From Streptomyces spinoverrucosus (GTDB taxonomy: Bacteria; Actinomycetota; Actinomycetes; Streptomycetales; Streptomycetaceae): a DNA stretch of 64,000 bases. Positions 1 through 9,718 of the stretch are shown here, piece after piece. Below the pieces are notes generated by a model. The model saw only the letters and a list, made by a program, of their open reading frames with translations, did not search any database and was not told the origin of the DNA. Positions within the stretch are counted from its first letter, which is position 1, and every line of letters starts with the position of its first letter. Where the stretch lies: the NCBI RefSeq assembly GCF_006539505.1, contig NZ_BJND01000041.1, forward strand, positions 1 to 64,000, given 5' to 3'. The position numbers and the translations under genes were made by a program.

Positions 1-336
1 GCCCCCGATCAGCACGTTCGGCGCGCCGGTCACGATCATCGCGCCGCACGTCGTCTGGTCGCGGGCCCGCGCGGCCGGCAAGCCGCCGATGAGGACCTGG
101 CCCTTGGCGAGCGCGGTCGGGTCGGGCTTGATCACGTTGGTCGGTCCGAGGGCCGCGTGCTGCGGGATCGGGCAGGTGATCACGCTGCCCACGCCGCTGA
201 CCACCGTGGTGGCGACGGCCGCGGGGCGGCCGCCGATCAGCACGCGCGCCACCGCCTGAGCGGCGGGGCCGGGCGGCGGCATGGCGATCACACCGCCGTG
301 GCTGGTGGGGTCACCGGTACGGGCTGCGGCTGGCAT
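1..336 (-). CDS. PAAR-domain spike-tip protein of the eCIS (C-terminus cut by window edge)
   Basis: The translation starts at ATG 336 (MPAAARTGDPTSHGG) and runs off the left edge. It shows the PAAR pattern: RTGDPTSHGGVI near the N-terminus, repeated VLIGGRPAA / VLIGGLPAARARD segments, cysteines in ITCPIP and TTCGA, and a GAPNVLIGG segment at the edge. PAAR proteins cap the VgrG spike and form the sharp membrane-piercing tip of contractile injection systems. The gene lies 31 bp downstream of the VgrG-like gene on the same strand, as expected for a baseplate operon. About 112 residues are visible, so most of a typical single-domain PAAR protein is present. Any C-terminal toxin extension would lie outside the window and cannot be judged. 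Confidence 0.9.
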   Translation of the reverse strand, partial: MPAAARTGDPTSHGGVIAMPPPGPAAQAVARVLIGGRPAAVATTVVSGVGSVITCPIPQHAALGPTNVIKPDPTALAKGQVLIGGLPAARARDQTTCGAMIVTGAPNVLIGG

Positions 337-367
337 ACGGCGCTCCTTGCGGCAGATAAGAACTGGG

Positions 368-2191
368 TCAGTTGATCCGGATGAGCTTGGCCTTGAGGAC
401 GCCGAGCAGACCGCCGTCGACGGTGACGCCGGAGCTGCCGCTGATGTTCACGTCACGGCCGCCGATCTTCACCCCGACCCTGCCCTGGATGTCCACGTTC
501 CGGCCGGACACGCTCACGTTGCCCCGCCCCGCGTCGAGGGTGATGCCCTTCTTGTCGAGCAGGACCGAGCTGAGCGGGCTAGTGCCCTTCCTGGCGTACA
601 CCGTCAGCTCGATCTGCCCCTTGCGCTGGTCGAGGCGTACTTCGAGCCGCTCGTCGGCGCTCACGAGACGGACTCCGGACAGGCCGGGAGCCCGTGCGTC
701 CAGCAGCTCCATCCGATGCCCCGAACGCGACACGATGGAGCGGCGGTTGACCTTCCCGGTGGTCTTGTCGATCAGCGGGACGTCGTGCGGCGACGGCTTG
801 TCGACGCCGTTGTAGAGCCCGCCGATGACGTACGGGCTGTCCAGCAGGCCCTGTTCGAAGCCGACCAGGACCTCGTCGTTGACCTCGGGGCTGACGACGC
901 CTCCGCCGCCCTTGCCGCCCCACTGCACGGTGCGCACCCAGTCGGTGGTGTACGTGTCGTCCAGCCAGGGGAACTTCAGCTTCACCGCGCCGTTCTCGGC
1001 GCCGCCCGGCTCGCGTACGTCCGTCACCACCCCGATCGCGAGCCCCGGCATGCGCGGCCCGCGGGCCGGTGCGTTGGCGCCGGTCACCAGGCCGGTCAGG
1101 GAGCGGTCGGGGCTGGCGCTCACCCAGACCGTCGTGCGGTATCCGCCGTCCGGTTCGAGGATGTGCTGCACCGCCGTCGCCGTATAGCGGCCCGAGAACG
1201 CCTGCCCGACGTTGCCGAGCGCCACGGGCTTGCCCGCCCGCAACAGGGGATTGCCCTCGGCCACCACCTCCAGCTCCCCGAAGCCCGCGCTGACCTGATC
1301 GGCCACCGCGTCCGCGACCGCCTTCGTCTCGGCCTGGGTGCGGTACGGGGTGTCGGTGACGGTCAGCTTCGAGGACTTGCCGAACCGGGCGGCGAGCGCC
1401 GGACTCAGCCCCGGCACCACCGTGTCACTGTTCACCGACGGCTGCCGGGCCACCAGCGGCCGTTTCGTGGTGACGTCCCAGCCGCGCACCTCCACCTGCT
1501 GCGCACCGTCCGCGGCCGACAGGGAGGCCCGTAGCGCCAGCAGGTTGCGGCCGTACTCCAGCACCATCGGGTTCCGGGCGGCCGACGTCGACGGCGCGGG
1601 CGCGCCGGACGCCTTCGTCGGCCTGGTGAACTGCAGCAGCCCCTTGTCGTCGACCCGCACCTGCGCGCCGCTCTCGGCCGCCAGGAACTGCAGGAAGTCC
1701 CAGTCGGACACGTTCGCCTGCGACAGCTGCTTGTAGGTGACCGGCGCGGCCTGCACGGTGCCGCAGGCCAGCCCGGCCCCTGCGGCCACCTTGCGGACGA
1801 TGGCCGACGCCGTCATGTTCCGGTACGCCACCACCTTCCGGCCCCGCTGCAGACGATGCGCCTTCGAATACGCACGCACCACCGTGAACGAGCCCGTGCG
1901 GTCCCGGTCCACCTCCAGGGCGGTCACCTCGCCGTTGAACAGCCGCTCGCGGGCCTGCCCGGTCACGGTCATCACCGAGACCTTGAGCGGGGTGCCGATG
2001 GTGATGCCGGTCTTCCTCAGGAACTCGTGGTCGGGGTCGCGGAAGGTGAGCACCGCCGCGTCCGGCAGGCCCACGTTCTCGTCGACCACGCAGCTCACCA
2101 GCTGGGCGGCCCAGACCGGCGGGAGTTCGCCGGGCGCCTCCACGATGGGATCCGCCGCGAACGACCGGCCGTCCCGTGCCCCGGCTGTCAC
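368..2191 (-). CDS. VgrG-like baseplate spike protein of the eCIS
   Basis: This 607-residue protein has the VgrG layout. The N-terminal half is a phage late control gene D / gp27-like hub (start through about residue 360). It is followed by a gp5-type OB-fold (GVVTDVREPG, KLKFPWLDD, EVLVGFEQGLLDSPYVIG, about 375-460) and a C-terminal beta-helical needle with short repeating strands (VSVSGRNVDIQGRVGVKIGG). It would form the central spike on which PAAR sits and through which the inner tube is primed. It starts at GTG 2191, overlapping the LysM gene stop by 4 nt (GTGA), which implies translational coupling, and it precedes PAAR. The length fits the Afp8/Pvc8 class. No C-terminal effector extension is visible. 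The hub assignment rests on family resemblance; the OB-fold and needle are clear. Confidence 0.93.
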   Translation of the reverse strand: MTAGARDGRSFAADPIVEAPGELPPVWAAQLVSCVVDENVGLPDAAVLTFRDPDHEFLRKTGITIGTPLKVSVMTVTGQARERLFNGEVTALEVDRDRTGSFTVVRAYSKAHRLQRGRKVVAYRNMTASAIVRKVAAGAGLACGTVQAAPVTYKQLSQANVSDWDFLQFLAAESGAQVRVDDKGLLQFTRPTKASGAPAPSTSAARNPMVLEYGRNLLALRASLSAADGAQQVEVRGWDVTTKRPLVARQPSVNSDTVVPGLSPALAARFGKSSKLTVTDTPYRTQAETKAVADAVADQVSAGFGELEVVAEGNPLLRAGKPVALGNVGQAFSGRYTATAVQHILEPDGGYRTTVWVSASPDRSLTGLVTGANAPARGPRMPGLAIGVVTDVREPGGAENGAVKLKFPWLDDTYTTDWVRTVQWGGKGGGGVVSPEVNDEVLVGFEQGLLDSPYVIGGLYNGVDKPSPHDVPLIDKTTGKVNRRSIVSRSGHRMELLDARAPGLSGVRLVSADERLEVRLDQRKGQIELTVYARKGTSPLSSVLLDKKGITLDAGRGNVSVSGRNVDIQGRVGVKIGGRDVNISGSSGVTVDGGLLGVLKAKLIRIN

Positions 2192-2910
2192 TGTTCCTCC
2201 TCAGCGCCCGCGTCGCTCAGTGCCGGCACCACGAGTTCGGTGCCGGGTACGAGCGCCATCGGGTCGTCGATGTCGTTGGCCTCCGCGATGACCCGCCAGG
2301 CCGTCGCGTCGCCGTATTCCTGCCAGGCCAGCAGGGCCAGGCTGTCGCCCGCGACGACGACGTGCGTACTGCGGGCGGTGCGCGCGCCGGACGTCGGGTT
2401 CTGGCCCGCCGGGCCGACGCTCGCCTCCTCGATGGACAGTTGGCAGGTGGCCCGTAGCGGCTTGCCGTCCACGTCGAACAGCGTGTACGTCACGGACAGG
2501 CTGGAGAGCACCCCGTCGAACGACGTCGTCCGCGCGGTGCCCCACTCGAACCGCACCCACGGGCTGGCCGGTTTCTTGCGGCCCAGGCTGGCCTTCGTCG
2601 GCACGCAGGCCTTCATCAGCTTCTCCACCGCCTGCTCCACGGAGTTGTCGTGTGTGGCGGTGGCGTCCAGGAACACCTCCAGGCTCAGCTCGCGCGGGCC
2701 GCTGCCGACGAACTCGGGCAGCGCCGACTCCTCCGCCATCCGGGACGGGGAGCGCCGCCACTCGGTGGTCTTGCGCAGCTCCAGGGAGGAGGGGTTGAAC
2801 TGGAGGTTGATCCGCGCGAGCGCCCCGCCGGGCTTCGCGCCGACCGAAGCGGGGGGCTCCTTCAGGGTCAGCTGGGCCCTGGCCCGACTGGTGCGGGACG
2901 CTGGGGGCAT
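2188..2910 (-). CDS. LysM-domain baseplate/tube-adaptor protein (Afp7-type)
   Basis: This 240-residue protein begins MPPASRTSRARAQLTLKE at ATG 2910, with a good AAGGAAG ribosome site. The main body (about 30-170) resembles the phage gp53/tube-end adaptor part of eCIS Afp7 proteins, with the INLQFNPSSLELRKTTEW segment and a later FEWGTART. The C-terminus (about 185-235) is a LysM motif (HVVVAGDSLALLAWQEYGDATAWRVIAEANDI). In eCIS particles this family joins the tube to the spike in the baseplate. LysM here is structural, and binding to peptidoglycan cannot be inferred. The gene sits between a tube-like protein and VgrG, the usual eCIS order, and its stop overlaps the VgrG start. Confidence 0.9.
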   Translation of the reverse strand: MPPASRTSRARAQLTLKEPPASVGAKPGGALARINLQFNPSSLELRKTTEWRRSPSRMAEESALPEFVGSGPRELSLEVFLDATATHDNSVEQAVEKLMKACVPTKASLGRKKPASPWVRFEWGTARTTSFDGVLSSLSVTYTLFDVDGKPLRATCQLSIEEASVGPAGQNPTSGARTARSTHVVVAGDSLALLAWQEYGDATAWRVIAEANDIDDPMALVPGTELVVPALSDAGAEEEQ

Positions 2911-2962
2911 GCCGGGACTTCCTTTCCGGGACGATCACGTGCGCGGGGTTCATGAGGGCGGG

Positions 2963-3388
2963 TCAGGAGGGACGCAGCCCCTCGTGGGCGATCTCCAGGG
3001 TCTCCACCGCGGCCTGTGAGCTGCTGGGGTCGAAGGACGGCCCCTGCCAGCGCACCGGCACGATCCCGAAGACCTGCCAGCTGATGATTCGCGTCAGGTC
3101 CGGTTTCAGCGCCACGATCTCGCCGTCCTTGGGCTCCACCCGCTTCAGCGTCTCGTCGAGCCAGCGGCCGATCTTCGCCGTGTCGGCGGTGACCGGCCGG
3201 GTGAGCGTGATGTTCGACCAGGTCACCCGCCCAGGCAGGTTGTGGGTGAAACCGTTGTTGCCGCCCTCGGCGTAGGTCTCGATCTCGACCTCGGCGCCCA
3301 TGCCGGAGCAGGTGTGGAAGGCGCCCAGGTCGTTGCCGCCGATCGCGAGCCGGAAGAACACGCTGGTCGCGAAGATGTTGTCCGTCAT
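2963..3388 (-). CDS. eCIS tube-type protein (gp19/Afp5-like tube initiator)
   Basis: This 141-residue phage tail tube (T4 gp19-like) protein starts MTDNIFATSVFFRL and contains the conserved pattern FHTCSGMGAEVEIETYAEGGN, then FTHNLPGRVTWSNITLTRP and an acidic-aromatic C-terminal sheet (ISWQVFGIVPVRWQGPSFD). It is the second tube paralogue in this locus; the other, at 7407-7847, is probably the main tube subunit. eCIS loci usually carry an extra gp19 homologue (Afp5 type) that starts the tube at the baseplate, and the position next to the LysM and VgrG genes supports that role here. The ribosome site is weak. It lies 52 bp upstream of the LysM gene. Confidence 0.9.
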   Translation of the reverse strand: MTDNIFATSVFFRLAIGGNDLGAFHTCSGMGAEVEIETYAEGGNNGFTHNLPGRVTWSNITLTRPVTADTAKIGRWLDETLKRVEPKDGEIVALKPDLTRIISWQVFGIVPVRWQGPSFDPSSSQAAVETLEIAHEGLRPS

Positions 3389-3417
3389 TCGTCCGTCATC
3401 CGTTCCGTGCCGGGCCC

Positions 3418-6400
3418 TCAGCGGCGTCCGTCGTAGGGGCGGCCTGTACGTTCCCGTCCGCGCCGCAGCTCGGTGCGCAGCAGCCGGGCCATCGGGTCGA
3501 GCAGGCGGCGCGCGAGGTCGTCCAGGTCGATGCCGGGGTCGTCCTGGGCTGTCTCGGCGCGGTGGGCCGTGCGCTTGGCGGAGGCCGACCGCGAACGGCC
3601 GTGCGCCGACTTGGCCGGTTCGGCGAGGTCACCGGCGACGGAGGCCGAACGCTGCCGACCACGCGTCGGGAGCGCCTTGTCCATGTTCCCCGGGAGTACG
3701 GAGTCGTCCGCGCTGTGGGGCGCTCGCTGGACGGGGGTTGCCGCGTCGCCGGGCGCTACGGGTCGGGGGCGGACCACGGGTACGTTGCGCGCCGGTGCCG
3801 ACGCCGACGGGGCTGAGGGGCTGTTCGCGAGCGGCGGCGTCTGCGGGGCGGTCACGGGGAGGGGCCGCGCTGGTACGGCGGTGGCCGGGGCGAGTGCCCC
3901 GTGGGTCTCGCGGTGGGGCGACGCAGGGCGGACGATCGGGACGCGCTGGACGGCGACGGAGGAACTGGGGGTTCGTGGGCCCGAGTTCTCCGGGGTGGTG
4001 TTCGGGGTTGCGGGTGCAGCAGCGTACGTACCCGGAGACGGGCGTGCAGGTGTCCCGGTGTCGGTCTGGGCCTGGGGGGCGGGCGGGTCGCCCGGCCAGC
4101 GCATGGCCACCACGGGACGGGTGCTGGAGCGGGCGGCGGCGGGGGGCTGTGCCACGTCTTCCGGAGCACGGGTGTTCAGGGTGAGCGGGCGCGCGGGGAG
4201 CAGTTGGAGGGTGAGGGGTGCGGCCGGGGTGGAGTGTGCGGCGGTGCCGGTCACGGTGAGCGGGCGCGGGTCGGGGGCCGCGCCTACGGTGCCGTGGGGG
4301 CGGGGTGCCGGGGCGGGGGGCTGGTCGGTGGCAGGGGTCCGGGTGCCCGGGGTGGCTTCGGCCGGGGCGCGGGCCACGACGACGGGGCCCGGGGCGTCGG
4401 GGACTTGGGGGCGTTGGGTGCCGGGGTGTGGTGCGTTCTCTACCGGAACTACCGGAATTGCCACGCCCACGGCGCCTTCCGGCGCGGCGGCCGGGGACGG
4501 CGGAGTCACCAGCGGCGTGGCGGGCGCGTTTCCGTGGTCCGTGGGACCGGGCGTCGAGGTGCCCTGGGCGGAGGAGTCGTCCACAAGGCGGCGCTGGACA
4601 TCGATCGACCCCAGCAACGGCGCGGCGGGCGCGCCCCAGTGCTCCGTAGGACCAGGCGTCGAGGTGCCCTGGGCGGAGGAGTCGTCCACGAGACGGCGCT
4701 GGACGTCAACCGACCCCACCAGCGGCGCAGCGGGCGCGTCCCCGTACTCCGTAGGACCAGGCGCCGAGACGCCCTGGGCGGAGGAGCCGTCCACGAGACG
4801 ACGCTGGACGTCAACCGACCCCACCAGCGGCGCAGCGGGCGCGCCCCCGTACTCCGTGGCACCGGGCGCCGAGACGCCCTGAGTGGAGGAATCGTCCACG
4901 AGACGACGCTGGACATCGACCGACCCCACCAGCGGCGCGGCAGGCGCGTCCCTGTGCTCCGTAGGACCAGGCGCCGAGACGCCCTGTGCGGAGGAGCCGT
5001 CCGCAAGGCGGCGCTGGGCGTCCACCGACCCTTGCAGCGGCGCGTTCGCTCCGCTCTCTCCGCGCGCGGGCACTGCAGAATCGCTCGGCGTCCGTTCGCG
5101 ATCCGGCGCGGGCCCCCGGTCGTCCTGGCGGGCCGGAGCGCGCTGGACGTCTGGGCGGGAAGCGCGGGCGCCGGACCGGGCCGAACCGGGTACGTCGGCG
5201 CTCGGCGGCAGCGCGGGCAGTGGCGCGCCCAGGCCGCCACGCGCGCGTGCCCCGGACCGACCCGAGTCGGACGTCCGGCGCGGGGCGGAGCCCTCCTGAA
5301 CCGTTCCCCGCACGCCGCCGTCGGACGTGCCAGCGCCTTCCGTCTGGCGCTGGACGACAGGAAGCGCCGGACCGGACGCCGGGCGCGGGGCGGCGGTGCC
5401 CTCCGCCAACGGTGTGGCCGTGGAGGGCAGTTCGGTCAGCGGGGCGCCGAGAGGGGCGCGGCTTCCCGCGCGCGTGGCGGAACGCTGTACGGGGGCCGTC
5501 GAGGGCGCCCCAGTACCGGCCGGTGCTGTCGTGGCGGAGCCGGGTGGGTCAGGGATTGCGCCATGGCGCGGCGCCGGAGAGGCGACCGGCCGCAGGGCGG
5601 GGATACGGCGCACGGGTCCGGCCTGGCGCCGGGCGACGGTCAGGCGGGGCCCCACCGGGCGGAGCTGGACGGCCAGGTGGGACACATCGGCGCCAGCGGC
5701 GGAGGGCACCTCCGTCCGTGACCCCGTCGCCGTGCGCTGAACGGCCGGACCGGAAGACGTACGCCCCCCTGAACCGCCCGGCGACCGAGATGCGCTCCCG
5801 GAGTCCGGCCCAGGCGCGCCGGGCCGTGGGGTCAGGGGCCCGTCGACCGCTGTACCCGGGACCACCGCGACCCGTCGTACCAGCGGAATCTCCCGCGCGG
5901 CGGCCGGACGGCCGATGTCGGCGGGCCTCACGACCGGGGCCGTGCCCGGCTCCACGGCCCGTTGGACAGCGGGAAGCGACGAGGAGAGAACGGCGGGGGA
6001 ATCCGCGGACGTGAGGCCGCGCGTGCGCGCAGCATCGGCCGAACGGCCCTCCCCCGCAGTGCTGTTGTCGCCGGAACGCGCGACCACGGGCCCGGACCCG
6101 GCGCCCGCGCCCACGCCCGCGCCCTCGTCCGCCAAGCCGGACGAGGCCGAGCTGGACGTCGTACGGGACGAGCCGGAACCGGAACCCGACGAACCCGCCG
6201 CCCCCGACCCGGACGAGCCCGATCCGAACGCCCCCGACCCCAACGATCCCGAACCCGACGCCCCCGACGACCGCACCCCCACACGCGCCCCGCGCACGAC
6301 GGGCGTCGCCCCGCCGGCCGACGGCCGCCCCGCGTTGTCCGGGTTTCCGGCGTCCGAAGTACCGCCCAGCACCCCCTCCGCCCCCTCCGCCCGCACCGCC

Positions 6401-6756
6401 CGAAGCAGCAACGGCCCCCCACCCACCCCCGCACGAACGCCCCGCGCAGCCGCCGGACGGGCAACCCCACGCACCAGACCAGCCGGTGCCGTGGGCAGCA
6501 CGGCATGGCCAAGGTCGGTGTCGAACGACGGGTTCTGCCAGGCCGCAAGACCCGCGCGGAAGACGAGACCGTCGCTCACGCCGAGCGGGGCACGGGAGAC
6601 GGTGAGTTCCGGCGACGCCGTACGGCGCCAGCCGCCGTCCCAGTCGCCGGGCACGGAAGGAACCGAGGCACCGGCCGTCCCGGAGACACCCGAGCCGTCG
6701 CCGTCCGGGGCAGCGGATGCCGCCCGGCGGCGGCGCCACCTGTCCCGCCATGCCAT
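3418..6756 (-). CDS. Large Pro/Ala/Ser-rich eCIS-locus protein with VQR motifs and 35-residue repeats
   Basis: This 1112-residue protein of unknown function lies inside the eCIS operon, 4 bp downstream of the DUF6760 gene. The first about 115 residues (MAWRDRWRRRRAAS, then SVPGDWDGGWRRTASPELTV and FRAGLAAWQNPSFDTDLGHA) and the last about 60 (DLDDLARRLLDPMARLLRTEL) look like ordered conserved ends. The middle is disordered Pro/Ala/Ser/Gly-rich sequence with a tandem repeat of 35 residues (about residues 565-740). The triplet VQR (or DAQR) recurs about a dozen times (PAVQRA, PVQRS, DVQRRLVD). The DUF4157 protein of the same locus also contains VQR triplets. Codon third positions remain GC-rich and no competing frame makes sense. 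Possible roles are a linker/scaffold, a length ruler or a cargo carrier, but none is demonstrated. Confidence 0.8.
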   Translation of the reverse strand: MAWRDRWRRRRAASAAPDGDGSGVSGTAGASVPSVPGDWDGGWRRTASPELTVSRAPLGVSDGLVFRAGLAAWQNPSFDTDLGHAVLPTAPAGLVRGVARPAAARGVRAGVGGGPLLLRAVRAEGAEGVLGGTSDAGNPDNAGRPSAGGATPVVRGARVGVRSSGASGSGSLGSGAFGSGSSGSGAAGSSGSGSGSSRTTSSSASSGLADEGAGVGAGAGSGPVVARSGDNSTAGEGRSADAARTRGLTSADSPAVLSSSLPAVQRAVEPGTAPVVRPADIGRPAAAREIPLVRRVAVVPGTAVDGPLTPRPGAPGPDSGSASRSPGGSGGRTSSGPAVQRTATGSRTEVPSAAGADVSHLAVQLRPVGPRLTVARRQAGPVRRIPALRPVASPAPRHGAIPDPPGSATTAPAGTGAPSTAPVQRSATRAGSRAPLGAPLTELPSTATPLAEGTAAPRPASGPALPVVQRQTEGAGTSDGGVRGTVQEGSAPRRTSDSGRSGARARGGLGAPLPALPPSADVPGSARSGARASRPDVQRAPARQDDRGPAPDRERTPSDSAVPARGESGANAPLQGSVDAQRRLADGSSAQGVSAPGPTEHRDAPAAPLVGSVDVQRRLVDDSSTQGVSAPGATEYGGAPAAPLVGSVDVQRRLVDGSSAQGVSAPGPTEYGDAPAAPLVGSVDVQRRLVDDSSAQGTSTPGPTEHWGAPAAPLLGSIDVQRRLVDDSSAQGTSTPGPTDHGNAPATPLVTPPSPAAAPEGAVGVAIPVVPVENAPHPGTQRPQVPDAPGPVVVARAPAEATPGTRTPATDQPPAPAPRPHGTVGAAPDPRPLTVTGTAAHSTPAAPLTLQLLPARPLTLNTRAPEDVAQPPAAARSSTRPVVAMRWPGDPPAPQAQTDTGTPARPSPGTYAAAPATPNTTPENSGPRTPSSSVAVQRVPIVRPASPHRETHGALAPATAVPARPLPVTAPQTPPLANSPSAPSASAPARNVPVVRPRPVAPGDAATPVQRAPHSADDSVLPGNMDKALPTRGRQRSASVAGDLAEPAKSAHGRSRSASAKRTAHRAETAQDDPGIDLDDLARRLLDPMARLLRTELRRGRERTGRPYDGRR
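4540..5060 (-). repeat. 105-bp tandem repeat inside the 1112-residue eCIS-locus gene
   Basis: Equivalent positions (the start of the GTCGTCCAC-like word) occur at 4576, 4681, 4786, 4891 and 4996, exactly 105 bp apart. This gives about five copies of a 35-codon unit encoding GS(V/I)DVQRRLVD, then a Ser-rich stretch and a PGPTE/APAAPL segment. Copies differ at scattered positions but never break frame. Confidence 0.9.
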
Positions 6757-6760
6757 CTGC

Positions 6761-6919
6761 TCAACCGCCTTCGTTCATGCGGGTGTTGATACGGGCGATC
6801 TCCGCCACCCACTGCTGCCGTTCGCCGTGGGTCAGGTCGAGGATCTCCTCGCGTGGCCAGTGGAAGTGATAGGCGATGTACGCGACCTCCTCCCGGAGCC
6901 GGGGAAGGGCGTACGTCAC
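6761..6919 (-). CDS. Small DUF6760-like eCIS protein (52 aa)
   Basis: Reading the minus strand from GTG 6919 gives a 52-residue protein, VTYALPRLREEVAYIAYHFH followed by WPREEILDLTHGERQQWVAE and ending INTRMNEGG. The start overlaps the stop of the upstream gene as GTGA, and the stop is 4 bp before the 1112-residue gene, so it fills the operon without gaps. The WxxxEIL(D)LTHxERxxWV pattern matches the small DUF6760/GpE-like proteins found in eCIS and phage-tail loci, where a short helical protein sits next to the tube and zinc-motif genes. Its biochemical role is not known; a chaperone or assembly role is an inference from position. Confidence 0.8.
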   Translation of the reverse strand: MTYALPRLREEVAYIAYHFHWPREEILDLTHGERQQWVAEIARINTRMNEGG

Positions 6920-7410
6920 GATTCCCCCAGGCGCCCACCCGAGAGGTCGACCTCGAAGCCGCCCTCGCAGTGCGGGCAGGTCACCGCCGCCCGGGTGTGG
7001 CCCTCGCTGTTGACGCGGCGGTAGAAGTCCTGGAGGAACGCGACGTCGGTGGCGTACATCCGCTCCACGATCCCGGCGTGCACATCGGTGATGTCGCCGA
7101 TCCGGGTGATCACCTGGCTCAGCAGTACGACGCTCAGGTACGCCGGGTTCTCCTTGACCCGCAGATCGATCTGCGGCCGCAGCTCGTCCCGGGCCGTGGC
7201 CAGCCGCATCGCGCCGTGGCGGTGCACGGTGCCCGCCTCGTCGACGTATCCGCGCGGCAGTTCGAACTCGAACTCGGTGCGCAGCCCGTGGTCCTGCCGG
7301 GGCGCCGGCGCGGCGGCGGAGGGTGCCGCCGCCTGCTGCGATCCCGGGGCGGGCGCCGTCATCTGGAGGATCTCGTCCAGGTTGCCCGCCGTCACCGTAC
7401 GGCGCTTCAT
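6916..7410 (-). CDS. eCIS-locus protein with C-terminal CPHC motif
   Basis: This 164-residue protein is read from ATG 7410 (MKRRTVTAGNLDEILQM), a start that overlaps the inner-tube stop as ATGA. After a Pro/Ala linker comes a compact region (TEFEFELPRGYVDEAGTVHRH ... LATARDELRP ... LSVVLLSQVITRIGDI ... VERMYATDVAFLQDFYRRVN), then VTCPHCEGGFEVDL near the end. CPHC is a single CxxC pair, so metal binding would need a second pair or a dimer. The position directly after the inner-tube gene is where phage and eCIS loci carry a tail-assembly or chaperone-like gene. Function is inferred from position only. Confidence 0.8.
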   Translation of the reverse strand: MKRRTVTAGNLDEILQMTAPAPGSQQAAAPSAAAPAPRQDHGLRTEFEFELPRGYVDEAGTVHRHGAMRLATARDELRPQIDLRVKENPAYLSVVLLSQVITRIGDITDVHAGIVERMYATDVAFLQDFYRRVNSEGHTRAAVTCPHCEGGFEVDLSGGRLGES

Positions 7411-7847
7411 TCGACGACGATCTCCTCGAACACGATCGTGACGGACTCGGTGGCCGGAGACGAATCGCCCGCCTTCAGGGACGGGCCCTCCCACTTGGAG
7501 GCCCAGCCCTGCATCAGCTGGATACGGCGGACCGTGGTGCCCTCGGTGTCCTTGATCTCGATGGTGAGGTTCTGCCGCGCGGAGTTCACGGCGCCGTTGT
7601 TCAGGGTCTCCTTGATCCAGTTGGTGAACTCGCTGCTCTGGTCGAGTCCCCGGGTGATCGTGATCTCGCCGGCCTGCCGGGCGCCCGGCTGCTTGCGGAT
7701 GATCTGCTTGCCCTCCGCAGTGACCTGCTTGACCTCGACGACATCCTCCTCGACGGTGAACCCGCTGATCTCCTGGATCGACTCGACCAGGTAGCCGCCG
7801 AGCTGCACGCCGAAGACATGGGTGGAAAGAGCATCGCCCGTTGCCAT
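7407..7847 (-). CDS. eCIS inner tube protein (gp19-like, Afp1 type)
   Basis: This 146-residue tail-tube protein (MATGDALSTHVFGVQLGG) carries the gp19-family core: VESIQEISGFTVEEDVVEVK, GKQIIRKQPGARQAGEITIT, RGLDQSSEFTNWIKETLNN, and WASKWEGPSLKAGDSSPA before an acidic ending. Stacked hexameric rings of this family make the inner tube that the sheath drives outward. It follows the sheath gene and overlaps the next gene by 4 nt. It is distinct from the shorter paralogue at 2963-3388 and, by its position next to the sheath, is the likely bulk tube subunit. Confidence 0.94.
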   Translation of the reverse strand: MATGDALSTHVFGVQLGGYLVESIQEISGFTVEEDVVEVKQVTAEGKQIIRKQPGARQAGEITITRGLDQSSEFTNWIKETLNNGAVNSARQNLTIEIKDTEGTTVRRIQLMQGWASKWEGPSLKAGDSSPATESVTIVFEEIVVE

Positions 7848-7892
7848 GACTGTCTGTCACCTTTCCTTACGGATCCCTTGGCGGACCCGTGG

Positions 7893-9467
<1,575 letters not shown>

Positions 9468-9718
9468 GCTCGCTCCTTCGCGTCCTGCGGGTCGGTCACC
9501 TGTGTCCAGGCCGAGTCTCGGCGAGGGCCCCGGCACGGCGACAGGGACGTGCGGACCTGGGCGGGGGCAAGACCGCTGCCTTTCCGGACGCCCCGCGCTG
9601 ACCGTCCGGGCGTCGCTCGTCGCTGCCCCCGCACTGCCCGCGCGGACCTGGACCCCTTGTCCGCCCGCACGGTCCACTGGGGGGTCGTAGCAGGGGTGCG
9701 CCGACGAGGAGGCAGCGG
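9468..9718. promoter_or_regulatory. Divergent intergenic region between sheath operon and DUF4157-nuclease gene
   Basis: This 251-bp gap separates the minus-strand sheath start from the plus-strand DUF4157 start and must hold both promoters. The only structure seen is a near-perfect dyad, GCCGAG-T-CTCGGC, at 9510-9522, about 43 nt upstream of the sheath start codon. It is a possible operator. No convincing -10/-35 pair was picked. Confidence 0.4.

Noticed and set aside
281..1534. Plus-strand 417-residue open frame opposite the VgrG-like gene
   Set aside because: It is a shadow: the minus-strand frame carries clear VgrG OB-fold and needle motifs, while the plus frame is His/Ala/Asp-rich with no family pattern.
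4540..5060. Regular repeat array considered as CRISPR
   Set aside because: Units are 105 bp with no unique spacers of constant size, and the period is a multiple of three inside a coding frame.
3473..5721. Long plus-strand frames opposite the 1112-residue gene
   Set aside because: The high GC and the 105-bp repeat keep several frames open. The minus frame has operon spacing, conserved ends and VQR motifs.
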